Assembly (NCBI RefSeq): GCF_027172205.1
Contig: NC_070619.1
Span: 7,986,459-8,050,458, forward strand
Direction: 5' to 3'
DNA from: Podarcis raffonei
Lineage: Eukaryota; Chordata; Lepidosauria; Squamata; Lacertidae
DNA length: 64,000 bases
The notes under the pieces: model-generated
Databases searched by the model: none
Seen by the model: the letters and a program-made list of their open reading frames with translations, nothing else
Told to the model about the DNA's origin: nothing
Made by a program: the position numbers and the translations under genes
Shown here: positions 30,501 through 40,698 of the stretch, piece after piece
How positions within the stretch are numbered: position 1 is the stretch's first letter
How the letters are laid out: the number at the start of each line of letters is the position of its first letter

Positions 30501-33183
30501 AGTCTCCTCCAGCACCAGAATTCAAAAGCATCAATTCTTCGGCGATCAGCCTTCTTGATGGTCCATCTCTCACTTCCATACATCACTACTGGGAAAACCA
30601 TGGCTTTGACTATACGGATCTTTGTTGGCAAGGTGATGTCTCTGCTTTTTAAGCTGCTGTCTAGGTTTGTCATTGCTTTTCTCCCAAGAAGCAGGCGTCT
30701 TTTAATTTCGTGACTGCTGCCACCATCTGCAGTGATCATGGAGCCCAAGAAAGTAAAATCTCTCACTGCCTCCATTTCTTCCCCCTCTTGACCCATATTA
30801 AAAACGTGCAAAAATGCTTTTTTTAAAAAAAAGTTTAAAAAATATATTGAATTTGCCATTAAGCCCGCCATCGCCATCTGTTTTCTGTTTTTATGGGACG
30901 TTTGCAAAATTGAAACATTCAGCAATAAATTAACTTATTTTTTGAAATCGCTTTCATTCGGTTTTTCAAATAAAAATTTATAATGATACCAGATGCGCAT
31001 CCATATAGAGAGATTTCTCTAAATCTCGAGAGCCTTCCACGGGTCTTTTCAACTGCATATTATTTCATAATCTATGTTTTGTACCTGTCCGTATTATCCA
31101 AAGTGGTTGTTACATTACAGTCATACCTTGGGATAAATACGCTTCAGGATAAGTGCTTTTGCGTTGCGCTCCGAGGCGACCCGGAAGTAACGGAGTGCGT
31201 TACTTCTGGGTTTCGCCGCTTGCGCATGCGCAGATGGTCAAAATGACGTCACACGCATGCGCAGAAGCGGCAAAACGCGACCCTCGCATGCGCAGACGCG
31301 CTGTTGCATCTTACGTTCTGTTCAGGAAGCGAACGGGGCTCCGGAACGGATCCCATTTGCATCCCGAGGTACCACTGTACAAGAAATGTTAAAATCCTGC
31401 TAATGTTTTATTGGTGTTTTGCAAATTTGACCTGTTGCAGGACCTTAGCCAGACCTTAGCAGAGCATAAGCAGAGTTCCAGAAAACAATCAGTTGCAGCC
31501 ATGAAGGACAAAGCAGGAACTAGACGCTGCTACTAGTAACTTGGTTACTTAAAGTAAACAAGTTGGGATTTATGACTACGTGCCATTCTGTGCAGCTTCA
31601 CACAGAGTCAATTATCCCAACATGTTTTTCATCAGCAGTGGTCTCCTAAATAAATAAATGAATAAATAAATAATTTATTATTTATACCCCGCCCATCTGG
31701 CTGGGTTTCCCCAGCCACTCTGGGCGACTTCCAAAAAAACACTAAAATACAATAACCTATTAAACATTTAAAGCTTCCCTAAACAGGGCTGCCTTCAGAT
31801 GTCTTCTAAAAGTCTGGTAGTTATTTTTCTCTTTGACATCTGGTGGGAGGGCGTTCCACAGGGCGGGCGCCACCTCCGAGAAGGCCCTGTGCCTGGTTCC
31901 CTGTAACTTGGCTTCTCGCAGTGAGGGAACTGCCAGAAGGCCCTTGGAGCTGGACCTCAGTGTCCGGGCAGAATGATGGGGGAGGAGACGCTCCTTCAGA
32001 TATACTGGGCTGAGGCCGTTTAGGGCTTTCAAGGTCAGCACCAACACTTTGAATTGTGCTCAGAACCGTACTGGGAGCCAAAGTAGGTCTTTCAAGGCCG
32101 GTGTTATGTGGTCTCAGCAGCCGCTCCCAGTCACCAGTCTAGCTGCCACATTCTGGATTAGTTGTCGTTTCCGGGTCACCTTCAAAGGTAGCCCCACATA
32201 GAGCGCATTGCAGTAGTCCAAGCGAGAGATAACTAGAGCATGCACCACTCTGGTGAGTATATATATAAAAAATTCCCCATTCTTCCTTAAGGTTTTCAGG
32301 AACCAAGAAGGCAAAAATGAAACCATTTTTTAAAAGAAAAAGCTTACCTGCTTGTCGACGGCTTGCTGGCCCGCCGCTTGCCTTGCCTGGCTCCGGCCCC
32401 GTGGTTGATGTTTTCGTAGCTGGCGTGGCAGCCATGGCCCCCTTCGCCCTGCGGACTGGTGTGGCTGATGTACCGCGGCTGCCCGTGAACCCCCTCGGAC
32501 GCAGAGGAGCCCCTCTTGCTGTGGCTGATGGGAGCCCCCTTCTTCCTCCGGATCAGGAAATAAGCTAGTCCGGCGAGGAGGACCACAGCCACAATTGGCA
32601 CCACGATGGCGGCATAGAGCGAACCGGGCATGCCTTGGCACTGCTGGGCGTGGAAGTTGCTCACATTACGGGCCCGGCCTTCTGAGGTGAAGCACTGGCA
32701 GTCAGTGTCGGCGGAGCAGTTTTGGCAATAGAACAGGACGCTCTCGGACACAGGACACTGGCAATCCACAGCGAGTTTCTCCAGGCAGCCGTGGAACGCC
32801 CCGGTTGGCACCCAGCGGAGGGGGTTCTTCTCCAGCCACAGCTCCTGCAGCCCGGACGCATTGGCGAAAAACTGGGGAGCTAGTTCCTGCAGGCTGATGT
32901 TCGACAGGCGGAGCTTTCTCACCTGGGCGGCGCGGCTCAGGAAACCGTCCGGCAAGTATCGGAGGTCGTTCCCGGACAAGTCCAGCTCTTCCACCCGGGG
33001 CCCCAAAGTGGCATCATCAGGGATTTCAGGGATTCCACAGTCGGCGAGTGCCAGCGTATCCACAGAGTCCCGGAAGAACCGGGCCAGATTCTCCGGGGGG
33101 TGGGTTTGGTTGGACAAAGGGCACTTGGGGTACGCGGGCCGGGCGAGGAGGCAGAAGATGGCAGTCACCAGAAGTCGCCACAT
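24440..33183 (-). CDS. LRRC25: Leucine-rich repeat-containing protein 25, complete coding region (2 exons)
   Basis: Coding sequence is complement(join(24440..24584, 32348..33183)): 981 bases, 326 residues. It is a type I membrane protein. Residues ~1-19 are a signal peptide. The LRR region spans ~42-135 (LDLSGNDLRYLP, LRLSNISLQEL, LWLEKNPLRWVP) and is closed by a cysteine-rich cap at 133-182. Sequons are at Asn25, 95, 108, 155 and 173. A transmembrane helix (~190-211) is followed by RRKK, then a cytoplasmic tail with YENI (256) and, on the second exon, PVYANT (296-301), LYYNY and DIYIVPDQ. The tail resembles the human end (PVYxN ... EEYVIPGH). The start at 33183 lies one base after a good acceptor (TGTCTCCGCAG|G), implying a 5' UTR exon upstream that I could not place; an in-frame ATG 15 bases further upstream falls in that intron. 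In mammals LRRC25 is a myeloid protein reported to damp RIG-I and NF-kB signalling. Confidence 0.93.
24597..25283. other. Unclassified LRRC25 intron sequence
   Basis: Contains a short direct repeat (TCCCTTGGCTCCC twice near 24745-24775). A 230-codon minus-strand open frame crosses it and the last LRRC25 exon, but in a frame different from the protein; judged a shadow. Confidence 0.4.
25284..25620 (+). mobile_element. tRNA-derived SINE
   Basis: Complete head and body; ends at GGTCAGGGG where an inverted partial copy starts. Confidence 0.9.
25621..25734 (-). mobile_element. tRNA-derived SINE head, inverted
   Basis: Head of a minus-strand copy only, joined tail-to-tail with the copy before it and followed by an L2 end. 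Confidence 0.85.
25736..26225 (-). mobile_element. L2-group LINE fragment
   Basis: Minus-strand frame with LQLIQNAAARLGTGSDLWDH and VRFRAQFKVLVLTFKALNGL. Confidence 0.88.
26226..26680. other. Unclassified sequence
   Basis: No gene or repeat recognised. Confidence 0.4.
26682..26940. mobile_element. TA-target MITE
   Basis: CCGTATTTTTTGCTC and GCGGAAAATACGG ends, TA on both sides. Confidence 0.87.
26943..27599. other. Unclassified sequence
   Basis: Nothing recognised; open frames lack family motifs. Confidence 0.4.
27600..28555 (+). mobile_element. BovB LINE 3' end, split by an L2
   Basis: BovB pieces 27600-27918 and 28338-28555 are continuous across an inserted L2. Codes [20 protein letters not shown] and [29 protein letters not shown] tail. 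Confidence 0.92.
27919..28332 (-). mobile_element. L2-group LINE inserted in BovB
   Basis: Starts with (AAT)n and ends CTCGGAAACGT. The BovB bases ACTTT are present on both sides as a short target duplication. Confidence 0.87.
28620..29372 (+). mobile_element. L1 LINE 3' end, split by a Tigger-like MITE
   Basis: Codes MDYMELAKLTGRLRDQREET, then DDWKKFKEYLK, the L1 ORF2 C-terminus. The 3' UTR follows, interrupted by 28976-29183, and ends AATAAATTTTTTTGG. Confidence 0.82.
28976..29183. mobile_element. Tigger/pogo-like MITE nested in L1
   Basis: CAATGGTACCTCGG and CCAGGTATCACTG ends, TA flanks. Confidence 0.82.
29373..29859. other. Unclassified sequence
   Basis: Nothing recognised. Confidence 0.4.
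29860..29995. mobile_element. Palindromic hAT-like MITE
   Basis: CAGGTTCTCGCAAAACTCGG and its decayed partner GAGAAACCGAACCT, around the perfect palindrome arms GATGATGGGAGTTGTAGTCC and GGACTACAATTCCCATCATC. Confidence 0.7.
30161..30795 (-). mobile_element. BovB LINE 3' end
   Basis: Minus-strand frame from [20 protein letters not shown] through [20 protein letters not shown] to the C-terminus. Confidence 0.93.
31118..31377. mobile_element. Tigger-like MITE carrying NRF1/CRE-like motifs
   Basis: CAGTCATACCTTGGGAT and GAGGTACCACTG ends, TA flanks. The interior holds TGCGCATGCGCA, two further GCATGCGCAGA sites and TGACGTCA. Confidence 0.8.
31640..32255 (-). mobile_element. L2-group LINE fragment, next to an LRRC25 exon
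   Basis: Minus-strand, from the ATTTATTATTTATACCCCGC tail through LVLTLKALNGLSPVYLKERL to ALVISRLDYCNALYVGLPLK. It ends 93 bases from the LRRC25 donor side. Confidence 0.9.
32348..33183 (-). CDS. LRRC25: LRRC25 coding exon 1 (signal peptide, LRRs, transmembrane helix)
   Basis: Codes for residues 1-278 and two bases of codon 279. It ends AGCAG|GTAAGCT on the minus strand; reading past the donor meets a stop at once, so splicing is needed. The AG left over joins the G that opens the next exon to make Arg279. Confidence 0.94.
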
Positions 33184-33380
33184 CCTGCGGAGACACAATT
33201 TGGAAAGGGGGAGGGGGCCGCGGTGAATGTTGAGAAGGGAAGGTTGGCTGGGGGTCCTGTTGGCAGTGAAGACCCCTGGCCAGGCCCAAGCGTGGAGCCA
33301 ATTTGGGTCAGTTCCCGCTTCTTAGATGAATCATGGAGTTGTGGCACTTGAAGCAACCACAAGAGTCATCTAGACTGATA

Positions 33381-33450
33381 CCGTGTTTTTCGCTCCATAA
33401 GACACACCTAGTTTTTAGAGAAGGAAAACAAGAAAACAAATATTCTGAAC
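33381..33450. mobile_element. TA-target MITE, left part
   Basis: CCGTGTTTTTCGCTCCATAA and GACACACCTAG only. Confidence 0.65.
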
Positions 33451-33715
33451 GAAACAGTGGATGTATGATTTTTGTGGTTCATGCTGTGGCCACAGACGTG
33501 GTTTGATGGTGAGTTTGGGGTAGCCCAATGCAAAAATCCTGAGGATCCGTGTGGATCTGTGTTTTGTAACCACGTTTTTGTGCCATTGCGGCCCCACGCA
33601 ACAGTGGGTGCATGGTTTTTTTGGTGCAGGCTGTAGCCATGGACATGCTATGTGATCAGATGGTGAATTTGGGGTGACCCAATGCAAAATTCCTGAGGAT
33701 CCATGGGCTTTTAGC

Positions 33716-33951
33716 TCCCTCAGGTTACATACGCTTCAGGTTACATATGCTTCAGGTTACAAACTCCGCTAACCCAGAAATAGTGCTTCAGGTTAAGGAC
33801 TTTGCTTCAGGAGAAGAACAGAAATCGTGCTCCGGTGGCGCGGCAGCAGCAGGAGGCCCCATTAGCTAAAGTGGTGCTTCAGGTTAAGAACAGTTTCAGG
33901 TTAAGTACAGACCTCTGGAACGAATTAAGTACTTAACGCGAGGTACCACTG
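33716..33951. mobile_element. Tigger/pogo-like MITE, left end lost
   Basis: Starts at CTCAGGTTACATACG and keeps the right end GAGGTACCACTG plus TA. Confidence 0.78.
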
Positions 33952-34104
33952 TATTGAAAGATTTTCGGCCGAAGGTAACTGAAACCGTCCACAGAACCGT
34001 ACGGAACAACCTTACATTTACAGAGCAAAATATCCTCTTGAATTGTATGCCCAGCACGTGGAACCTTACGAAAAGGACAATACAAATGGACTCTATGTGT
34101 CTTT

Positions 34105-34698
34105 AACCCAGCCATAGGCAACCTTTGGCCCTCCAGATGTTTTGGGACTACAACTCCCATGATCCCTAGCTAACAGGACCGGTGGTCAGGGATGATGGGA
34201 ATTGTAGTCCAAAACATCTGGAGGGCCGGCAGATGAAGATGATGGCATTTTCGGAGCTAGCCGACCTAACCGGAAGAGTCCTCGACCAGAAGGAGGAGGA
34301 GTATCAGGAAGAATGGACAAAATTTAATGATTATTTAGTTAAACATGTAAAATTAAATTAATTGGAAACAGCTTGCGGGTATTTAATTGGCTTAGGATTT
34401 TATATAAGTTAAGTGATGAATCAATATGTTTAATTTTAAAATTAAAGGATATAAGGATGTTAATGTTCAAGTGAAATTTCATAAGAATTTTGATTTGGAA
34501 AACCGTTAAAAGGAAGTGTATGGAAATTCAACCAAGGGGAAGCGCGGAAGTCACTTAACAATGTTCATAAGTGTAATTTTAAGAAGGTTATGATCTATGC
34601 CTGTTTGTTTATCTGTTTGTTTTGTTTATAATTTTGTGAAAATTAATAAAAAAAATAAAAAACCCAAAACATCTGGAGGGTCAAAGGATGCCTATGGC
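34105..34698. mobile_element. Palindromic hAT-like MITE split by an L1
   Basis: CAGCCATAGGCAACCTTTGG and, after the L1, GGATGCCTATGGCTG. Arms GACTACAACTCCCATGATCC and its reverse complement. Confidence 0.78.
34228..34667 (+). mobile_element. L1 LINE 3' end with target duplication
   Basis: ORF2 C-terminus remnant ([20 protein letters not shown]), 3' UTR and A-rich tail. The flanking direct repeat is AAAACATCTGGAGGG (about 34211 and 34667). Confidence 0.85.
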
Positions 34699-34816
34699 TG
34701 CCTTAAGCACGGCAAAAAAGGCTGATCCTGTTGAATTGGGAAAATAAAAATGCGGCTCCCTTCTACGACTGGATCAAAAACTTATACAAACTCACAACAT
34801 ATGAACAACATATAAA

Positions 34817-35170
34817 GTAAAGGTAAAGGGACCCCTGACCATTAGGTCCAGTCGTGACCGACTCTGGGGTTGTGGCGCTCATCTCACTTTATTGGCCGAG
34901 GGAGCCGGCGTACAGCTTCCGGGTCATGTGGCCAGCATGAGAAAGCCGCTTCTGGCGAACCAGAGCAGCGCACGGAAACGCCGTTTACCTTCCCACCACA
35001 GCGGTACCTATTTATCTACTTGCACTTTGACGTGCTTTCAAATTGCTAGGTGGGCAGGAACAGGGACCGAGCAACGGAAGCTCACCCCGTCGCGGGGATT
35101 CGAACTGCCGACCTTCTGATCGGCAAGTCCTAGGCTCTGTGGTTTAACCCACAGCGCCACCCGCGTCCCT
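34817..35170 (-). mobile_element. tRNA-derived SINE, full length
   Basis: Flanked by the 14-base duplication GAACAACA(T/G)ATAAA (34803-34816, 35171-35184). Confidence 0.93.
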
Positions 35171-35280
35171 GAACAACAGATAAACATGTACAAATTCAAC
35201 GATACTTGGAATCCATTCTTACAAAGGCTGTGATAGGTTAACATCTGGTGAAGTGCAATTAACAACCTTGTAAAATAAAA

Positions 35281-35281
<1 letters not shown>

Positions 35282-35322
<41 letters not shown>
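35282..35322 (+). repeat. (TAA)n microsatellite
   Basis: About 13 units. Confidence 0.9.
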
Positions 35323-35325
<3 letters not shown>

Positions 35326-35574
35326 GCCAGAAGCCTTGGCGTGAGGCCGGGGCCAATCAGAGATGCGTTTTGCATTGATAGCATGACATTTGCTGCCTGC
35401 GATGAGGACCTGATTCAGGAAGGTGAATCTCATACTCTTAAGGCAGCGGTGGTGGGTGGATTTGGCCCCCAAACTGCTCTCTCTGGCCCTTGAAAATCTC
35501 TCCAGCCTATGCCCATCCCAGGCGCTGCGGAAAACCCGGAGAGTTGGTGAGTGTGGACAAGACTAATAAGGCAG

Positions 35575-36045
35575 AGTCCTCCGTTTGCACCAGCGGGAAG
35601 TAAAAGTTCCTCTCTGTTCTGCCTTGGTCAGACCACACCTGGAATACTGTGTCCAGTTCTGGGCGCCCCATTTTAAGAAGGGTACGGACAAGCAGGAAAG
35701 TGTGCAGAGGAGGGCGGCCAAGGGTCCGGAAACCAAGCCTGATGAGGAACGGTTGAAGGAGCTAGGTATGTTTCGCCCGGGAAAGAGGAGATATGAAAGC
35801 CCTTTTCAAATATCTCAAGGGCTGTCACACGGAAGAGGGAGCAAGCTTGTTTGCTCCTGCTCTGGAGGGCAGGACTCGAACCCACGGCTTCAAGTCACGA
35901 GAGAGGAGATTCCGACTCAGGTGGTGGACTCTTCTTCCTTGGAGGTTTTTAGGAAGAGGTCGGGCGGCCGTCTGCCATGGATGCTTTAAGCTGAGATTCC
36001 TGCCCTGCAGCAAGCTGGAGTACGATTCTATGATTCTGTGGTTAT
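35575..36045 (+). mobile_element. CR1 LINE 3' region
   Basis: Frame SALVRPHLEYCVQFWAPHFK is the CR1 RT C-terminus. It ends with the CR1-type 8-base repeat (ATTCTATGATTCTGTG). Confidence 0.88.
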
Positions 36046-36074
36046 TCGGGTTCATGAGGACTAGGGACTTGGGT

Positions 36075-36240
36075 TGGGACGCCTTCACGGGAAGGATCAC
36101 AGCTCATCCTTTGCATGTGGGAAGTCCTGGGTTCGAATCCTGACACCTCTCGGTCCTGGCTGGCGGTGCCCATCCACCGCCGCCAAGCCGGGAAATCCGG
36201 GGGAGCAGTTGCCGGTCCGTGCCGACAACACTGACCCAAA
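36075..36240 (+). mobile_element. tRNA-Ala-like SINE relic
   Basis: CATCCTTTGCATGTGGGAAG and TCCTGGGTTCGAATCC resemble the anticodon (TGC) and T arms of tRNA-Ala. Diverged. Confidence 0.45.
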
Positions 36241-36707
36241 TGGCCTGACTCAACAGCTCACATGTTGACAGTTTCAGCACTGAACCCCCCATCTCCCTCC
36301 AGGGCAGAGAGGCCGTCAATTCTGTGCTTAGGACCCCCTCAACCAATCCCCAAAGCACCCCGGCCATACCTGATTCCTGCAGAGATCTCGGACGTCTGCC
36401 TTCTACCTCGGGACTCTTGACATCGCTTGTGGGGAGGGGAAAAGGAGAAGCTCGACTTCCCTCTTTGTGGGGGGGCGGGCGAGGCAGGAGAGGAAATACT
36501 AACAGAAAGGAAAGTTTGCTCTGGGGAAACCTAGCCTTGCTCAACCCGCCAAACCAGGCAGCGTTCAGACACCCCCCAAGAATTGTGGGGTTTCGGTTTC
36601 GGGGGCTTTGAGCCCAAGGGGACAGGATGGGAGCTGGTGGTCCAGGAGGCGGAGCCTGCCGAATAGAGGGGTGGAGCTAAGGTGGAGTATTTTAAATTGT
36701 AAAACAG

Positions 36708-36724
<17 letters not shown>
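36241..36724. other. Unclassified sequence
   Basis: Lies upstream of LRRC25 on its strand and could hold its 5' UTR exon, but I cannot define one. Confidence 0.35.
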
Positions 36725-36747
<23 letters not shown>

Positions 36748-36748
36748 G
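36725..36748 (+). repeat. (TA)n(CA)n microsatellite
   Basis: TATATATATATACACACACA run. Confidence 0.85.
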
Positions 36749-36749
36749 A

Positions 36750-37447
36750 GCGCAAAATGTGGTCTGAAGCTCAACATCAAAAAAGCGAAGATCATGGCCA
36801 CTGGTTCCATCACCTCCTGGCAAATAGAAGGGGAAGAAATGGAGGCAGTGAGAGATTTTACTTTCTTGGGCTCCATGATCACTGCAGATGGTGACAGCAG
36901 CCACGAAATTAGAAGACACCTGCTTCTTGGGAGAAGGGCAATGACAAACCTAGACAGCATCTTAAAAAGCAGAGACATCACCTTGCCAACAAAGGTCCGT
37001 ACAGTTAAAGCTATGGTTTTCCCAGTAGTGATGTATGGAAGTGAGAGCTGGACCATCAAGAAGGTTGATGGCTGGAGAATGGATGCTTTTGAATTCTAGT
37101 GCTGGAGGAGACTCTTGAGAGTCCCATGGACTGCAAGAAGATCAAACCTCTCCATTCTGAAGGAAATCAGCCCTGAGTGCTCACTGGAAGGACAGATTGT
37201 GAAGCTGAGGCTCCAAGACTTTGGCCACCTCATGAGAAGAGAAGACTCCCTGGAAAAGACCCTGATGTTGGGAAAGATGGAGGGCACAAGGAGAAGGGGA
37301 CGACAGAGGACGAGATGGTGGGACAGTGTTCTCGAAGCTACAAACATGAGTTGGACCAAACTGCGGGAGGCAGTGAAAGACAGGAGTGCCTGGCGTGCTC
37401 TGGGCCAGGGGGTCACCAAGAGTCGGACACGACTAACGACTAAACAA
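36750..37447 (+). mobile_element. BovB LINE 3' end
   Basis: Begins [20 protein letters not shown], continues through [20 protein letters not shown] to the C-terminus and AAACAAC tail. Confidence 0.93.
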
Positions 37448-37549
37448 CATATATATACAAAAAAGAGATGGCATAAAGGAAGTTTTGTACATCGGTTCCC
37501 GAGATCAGGGAACTGTTTTCTTCGTTTTGATCCAAGCTGTTATAACCAA

Positions 37550-38130
37550 AAATTGCCCTTTTCCCTTATGGGGTATCCAAGAGCCCATATAGAGTCCTTA
37601 CGTAGGTTCCCTATTGGTAGAAGATAACAGAGGCCAACTAGAGAACATTGGGAAGCAAAGCAGCTAGTAAGCTTGATCTTTATTAATCAGTTGCAACAGG
37701 GTGCTCCCCTCACCTGCAGGAGAGGAGGAGGAACCCAGAAAAATGGCACGTAAGGCCTTATATGGACTTTTGAAATTGCCACCCTGTAGATCAAGACCAC
37801 CCCCAGATACATCACACCTACATCACAGAAAAGGCGGTCTGAAACAGAAATTTGAATGTTGTTTTTCTCCTGTCCTTGTTTATCTCCTGTCTGGCAGGTT
37901 ACTTGATTGGATTGCCTGGGGAGCCTGGCCAGTCTTTTGTAATGATAAATAGTTAGTTCCTGGGCCAGGTCACAGGCTCACACCCTATTCATATCTTAAA
38001 TGTGTCCTTAAGACAGGATTTGTGAGGAAAGAGACAATGGGGAGGTTTCCCACTTTGACCTTGCAGAGAAAACATTTGCTCAGTTTAGGAATCAAAATTG
38101 TTCCAGGTCGGTCTTCCTGTGCTGATCTAT
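37550..38130 (-). mobile_element. Possible LTR relic
   Basis: On the minus strand, TTAATAAAGATCAAGCTTAC (poly(A)-signal-like) sits downstream of a TATA-like CATATAAGG. The right part matches the relic at 19260-19726. No coding part. Fossil, low certainty. Confidence 0.35.
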
Positions 38131-38133
38131 GTA

Positions 38134-38359
38134 TAGTGGTACCTCGGGTTAAGTACTTAATTCGTTCCGGAGGTCCGTTCTTAACCTGAAACTGTTCTTA
38201 ACCTGAAGCACCACTTTAGCTAATGGGGCCTCCCACTGCCGCTGCGCTGCCGCAGCCCAATTTCTGTTCTCATCCTGAAGCAAAGTTCTTAACCTGAAGC
38301 ACTATTTCTGGGTTAGTGGAGTCTGTAACCTGAAGCGTATGTAACCCGAGGTACCACTG
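38134..38359. mobile_element. Tigger/pogo-like MITE
   Basis: TAGTGGTACCTCGGG and GAGGTACCACTG ends, TA flanks. Confidence 0.82.
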
Positions 38360-39050
38360 TACGTGCTTGGTTGGTACACTTATGAACATTACCATATATC
38401 TAAGACCTCAAAATTCCTATCACAAAGCAGACGCCATTTGGAAGCAGTATGGCAGACTGGGTCAACTGGAACAGATTTTAACCGCTGGTTTCAAAATTGT
38501 GTGGGTTTTTTACTTCTTCTTCTTCAAATTCCTAAGAATCGGGGGCACTTTCTACATTGCCAAGGACAGGACGAAATTGCTCTTGGGATCCCTTCGAACT
38601 CTACAATTCTGTGAGAGAGTTTGTGAGAAAGTGAATGAGGGGAAAGCTTGATATTGAGGCCGCGATGTCTCCCGTAGCTATTTATATTTATTTGTCATAT
38701 CTGCCTGTCCTCCAGCACTTAACCATTGGAGTTGCGTTCCTCTTTTGCAAACCTTCTGAGTTTTGCAGTTGGTTTGACCACATTCTTCCGAGGCAGAAGA
38801 CAGGAAAGGTTACTTCCTTTTATGGGGACACCCCCTCACCCCCCCCCCCGGTTCCCGGAAAGCCCTGGCGAAAAAAACAGATCATCAGCTACAGCTGAAG
38901 CTCACATCACAGCCCTCCGAAACGGTCTCAGAAGCCTGTCCTCATTTTACCACTTGCCAAAGCCATTCGCAGCTGAAGAAAGGAGACTCTAGGCTTTCGG
39001 TTTCGAGAGCTGAGTTGGACAAAGCTTCTGTTTCTACGCTGTGTCCAGTG
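38360..39050. other. Unclassified sequence
   Basis: No gene recognised. Confidence 0.4.
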
Positions 39051-39198
39051 CAGGATTTATGTATAAGCTAAACAAGCTATAGCTTAGGGCCCCCACTCTC
39101 CTGGGGGCCCTAAAAAATTTAAAGGAAAAAACAACTGGATGTACATTTCCAAAATATAAGATAAAAAACAAATAAAATAAAACCTACATACAGCAGCA

Positions 39199-39551
39199 GG
39201 GACGCGGGTGGTGCTGTGGGTTAAACCACAGAGCCTAGGACTTGCCGATCAGAAGGTCGGCGGTTCAAATCCCCGCAACAGGGTGAGCTCCCGTTGCTCA
39301 ATCCCTGCTCCTGCCAACCTAGCAGTTCGAAAGCACGTCAAAGTGCAAGTAGATAAATAGGCACCACTGTGGCGGGAAGGTAAACGGCGTTTCCGTGCGC
39401 TGCTCTGGTTCGCCAGAAGCGGCTTAGTCCTGCTGGCCACATGACCCGGAAGCTGTACGCCGGCTCCCTCGGCCAGTAAAGCGAGATGAGCACTGCAACC
39501 CCAGAGTCAGCCACGACTGGACCTAATGGTCAGGGGTCCCTTTACCTTTAC
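39199..39551 (+). mobile_element. tRNA-derived SINE, full length
   Basis: GGGACGCGGGTGGTGCTG head to CCTTTACCTTTAC tail. Confidence 0.92.
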
Positions 39552-39588
39552 AGATAGCAACAGTGTTTTGTGTTGTGTAGGCTCCTAT

Positions 39589-39836
39589 TCTTAAGTTGTG
39601 GGTGAACATATCAGACAACACAGTGATTCTTCAGACAGCTCTTGTTTATTCACAGGCCAGAACTGAACTGGAGGGTTCAGCCAACCTGCTCAACTACAAA
39701 GCAACAGTAACAACTTTCTGTAACTATCCAATCACTGAACGTCACTTTCAATTCCTTATTTGCATATGCAGACCTGAGTGAAAACTATCTACAGTATCCC
39801 CCTGCTGGCCCAGGGTGAGAAATTCAGTACATAACA
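39589..39836 (-). mobile_element. Solo LTR (retroviral/LTR-type fossil)
   Basis: 248 bases on the minus strand opening TGTTATGTACTG, with an AATAAA-type signal, flanked by a 5-base target duplication CCTAT (39584-39588, 39837-39841). No internal region remains, as expected after LTR-LTR recombination. Confidence 0.6.
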
Positions 39837-39874
39837 CCTATGATGTAAGTCATAGGCCCTGTCTGCTAGTTTTT

Positions 39875-40305
39875 GTTGTTCTTGTTTAGTCGTTTAGTCA
39901 TGTCTGCCTCTTTGTGACCCCCTCAACCAGAGCACGCCAGGCCCTCCTGTCTTCCACTGCCTCCCGCAGTTTGGTCAAACTCATGCTGGAAGCTTCGAGA
40001 ACACTGTCCCACCATCTCGTTCTCTGTCGTCCCCTTCTCATTGTGCTCTCCATCTTTCCCAACATCAGGGTCTTTTTCAGGGAGTCTTCTCTTCTCCTGA
40101 GGTGGCCAAAGTATTGGAGCCTCAGCTTCAGGATCTGTCCTTCCAGTGAGCACTCAGGGCTGATTTCCTTCAGAATGGATACGTGTGATCTTCTTGCAGT
40201 CCATGGGACTCTCAAGAGTCTCCTCCAGCACCAGAATTCAAAAGCATCAATTCTTCGACAATCAGCCTTCTTTATGGTCCAGCTCTCATTTCCATACATC
40301 ACTGG
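39875..40305 (-). mobile_element. BovB LINE 3' end
   Basis: Minus-strand C-terminus frame ([20 protein letters not shown] onward) and GTTGTTCTTGTTTAGTCG tail. Confidence 0.92.
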
Positions 40306-40329
40306 TTTACTCCTTTCTATATATAGGGT

Positions 40330-40698
40330 AAGGGACGCGGGTGGTGCTGTGGGTAAAACCTCAGTGCCTAGGACTTGCCGATAGTATGGTCGGCGGTTCG
40401 AATCCCCGCAGCGGGGTGAGCTCCCGTCTTTCGGTCCCAGCTCCTGCCCACCTAGCAGTTCGAAAGCACCCCTAAGTGCAAGTAGATAAATAGGTACCGC
40501 TTTATAGCGGGAAGGTAAATGGCGTTTCCGTGTGCTGCGCTGGTGCTGGCTCGCCAGAGCAGCTTCGTCACGCTGGCCACGTGACCCAGATGTGTCTCCG
40601 GACAGCGCTGGCCCCCGGCCTCTTTAGTGAGATGGGCACACAACCCTAGAGTCAGACACGACTGGCCCGTACGGGCAGGGGTACCTTTACCTTTACCT
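40330..40698 (+). mobile_element. tRNA-derived SINE, second subfamily
   Basis: Same head but a different body end: GACAGCGCTGGCCCCCGGCC and GACTGGCCCGTACGGGCAGG. A 12-base duplication TATATATAGGGT flanks it (40318-40329, 40699-40710). Confidence 0.92.

Larger units (their letters stand above)
24585..32347 (-). other. LRRC25: LRRC25 intron between the two coding exons
   Basis: A 7.76 kb GT-AG intron almost wholly of repeats: SINEs, L2 and BovB LINEs, an L1 3' end, Tigger-like and TA-target MITEs and a hAT-like relic. No other exon was recognised inside it. Confidence 0.85.

Noticed and set aside
36610-36700. 5' UTR exon of LRRC25
   Set aside because: An upstream exon is implied by the acceptor before the start codon, but no donor in 33200-36700 stands out enough to choose one.
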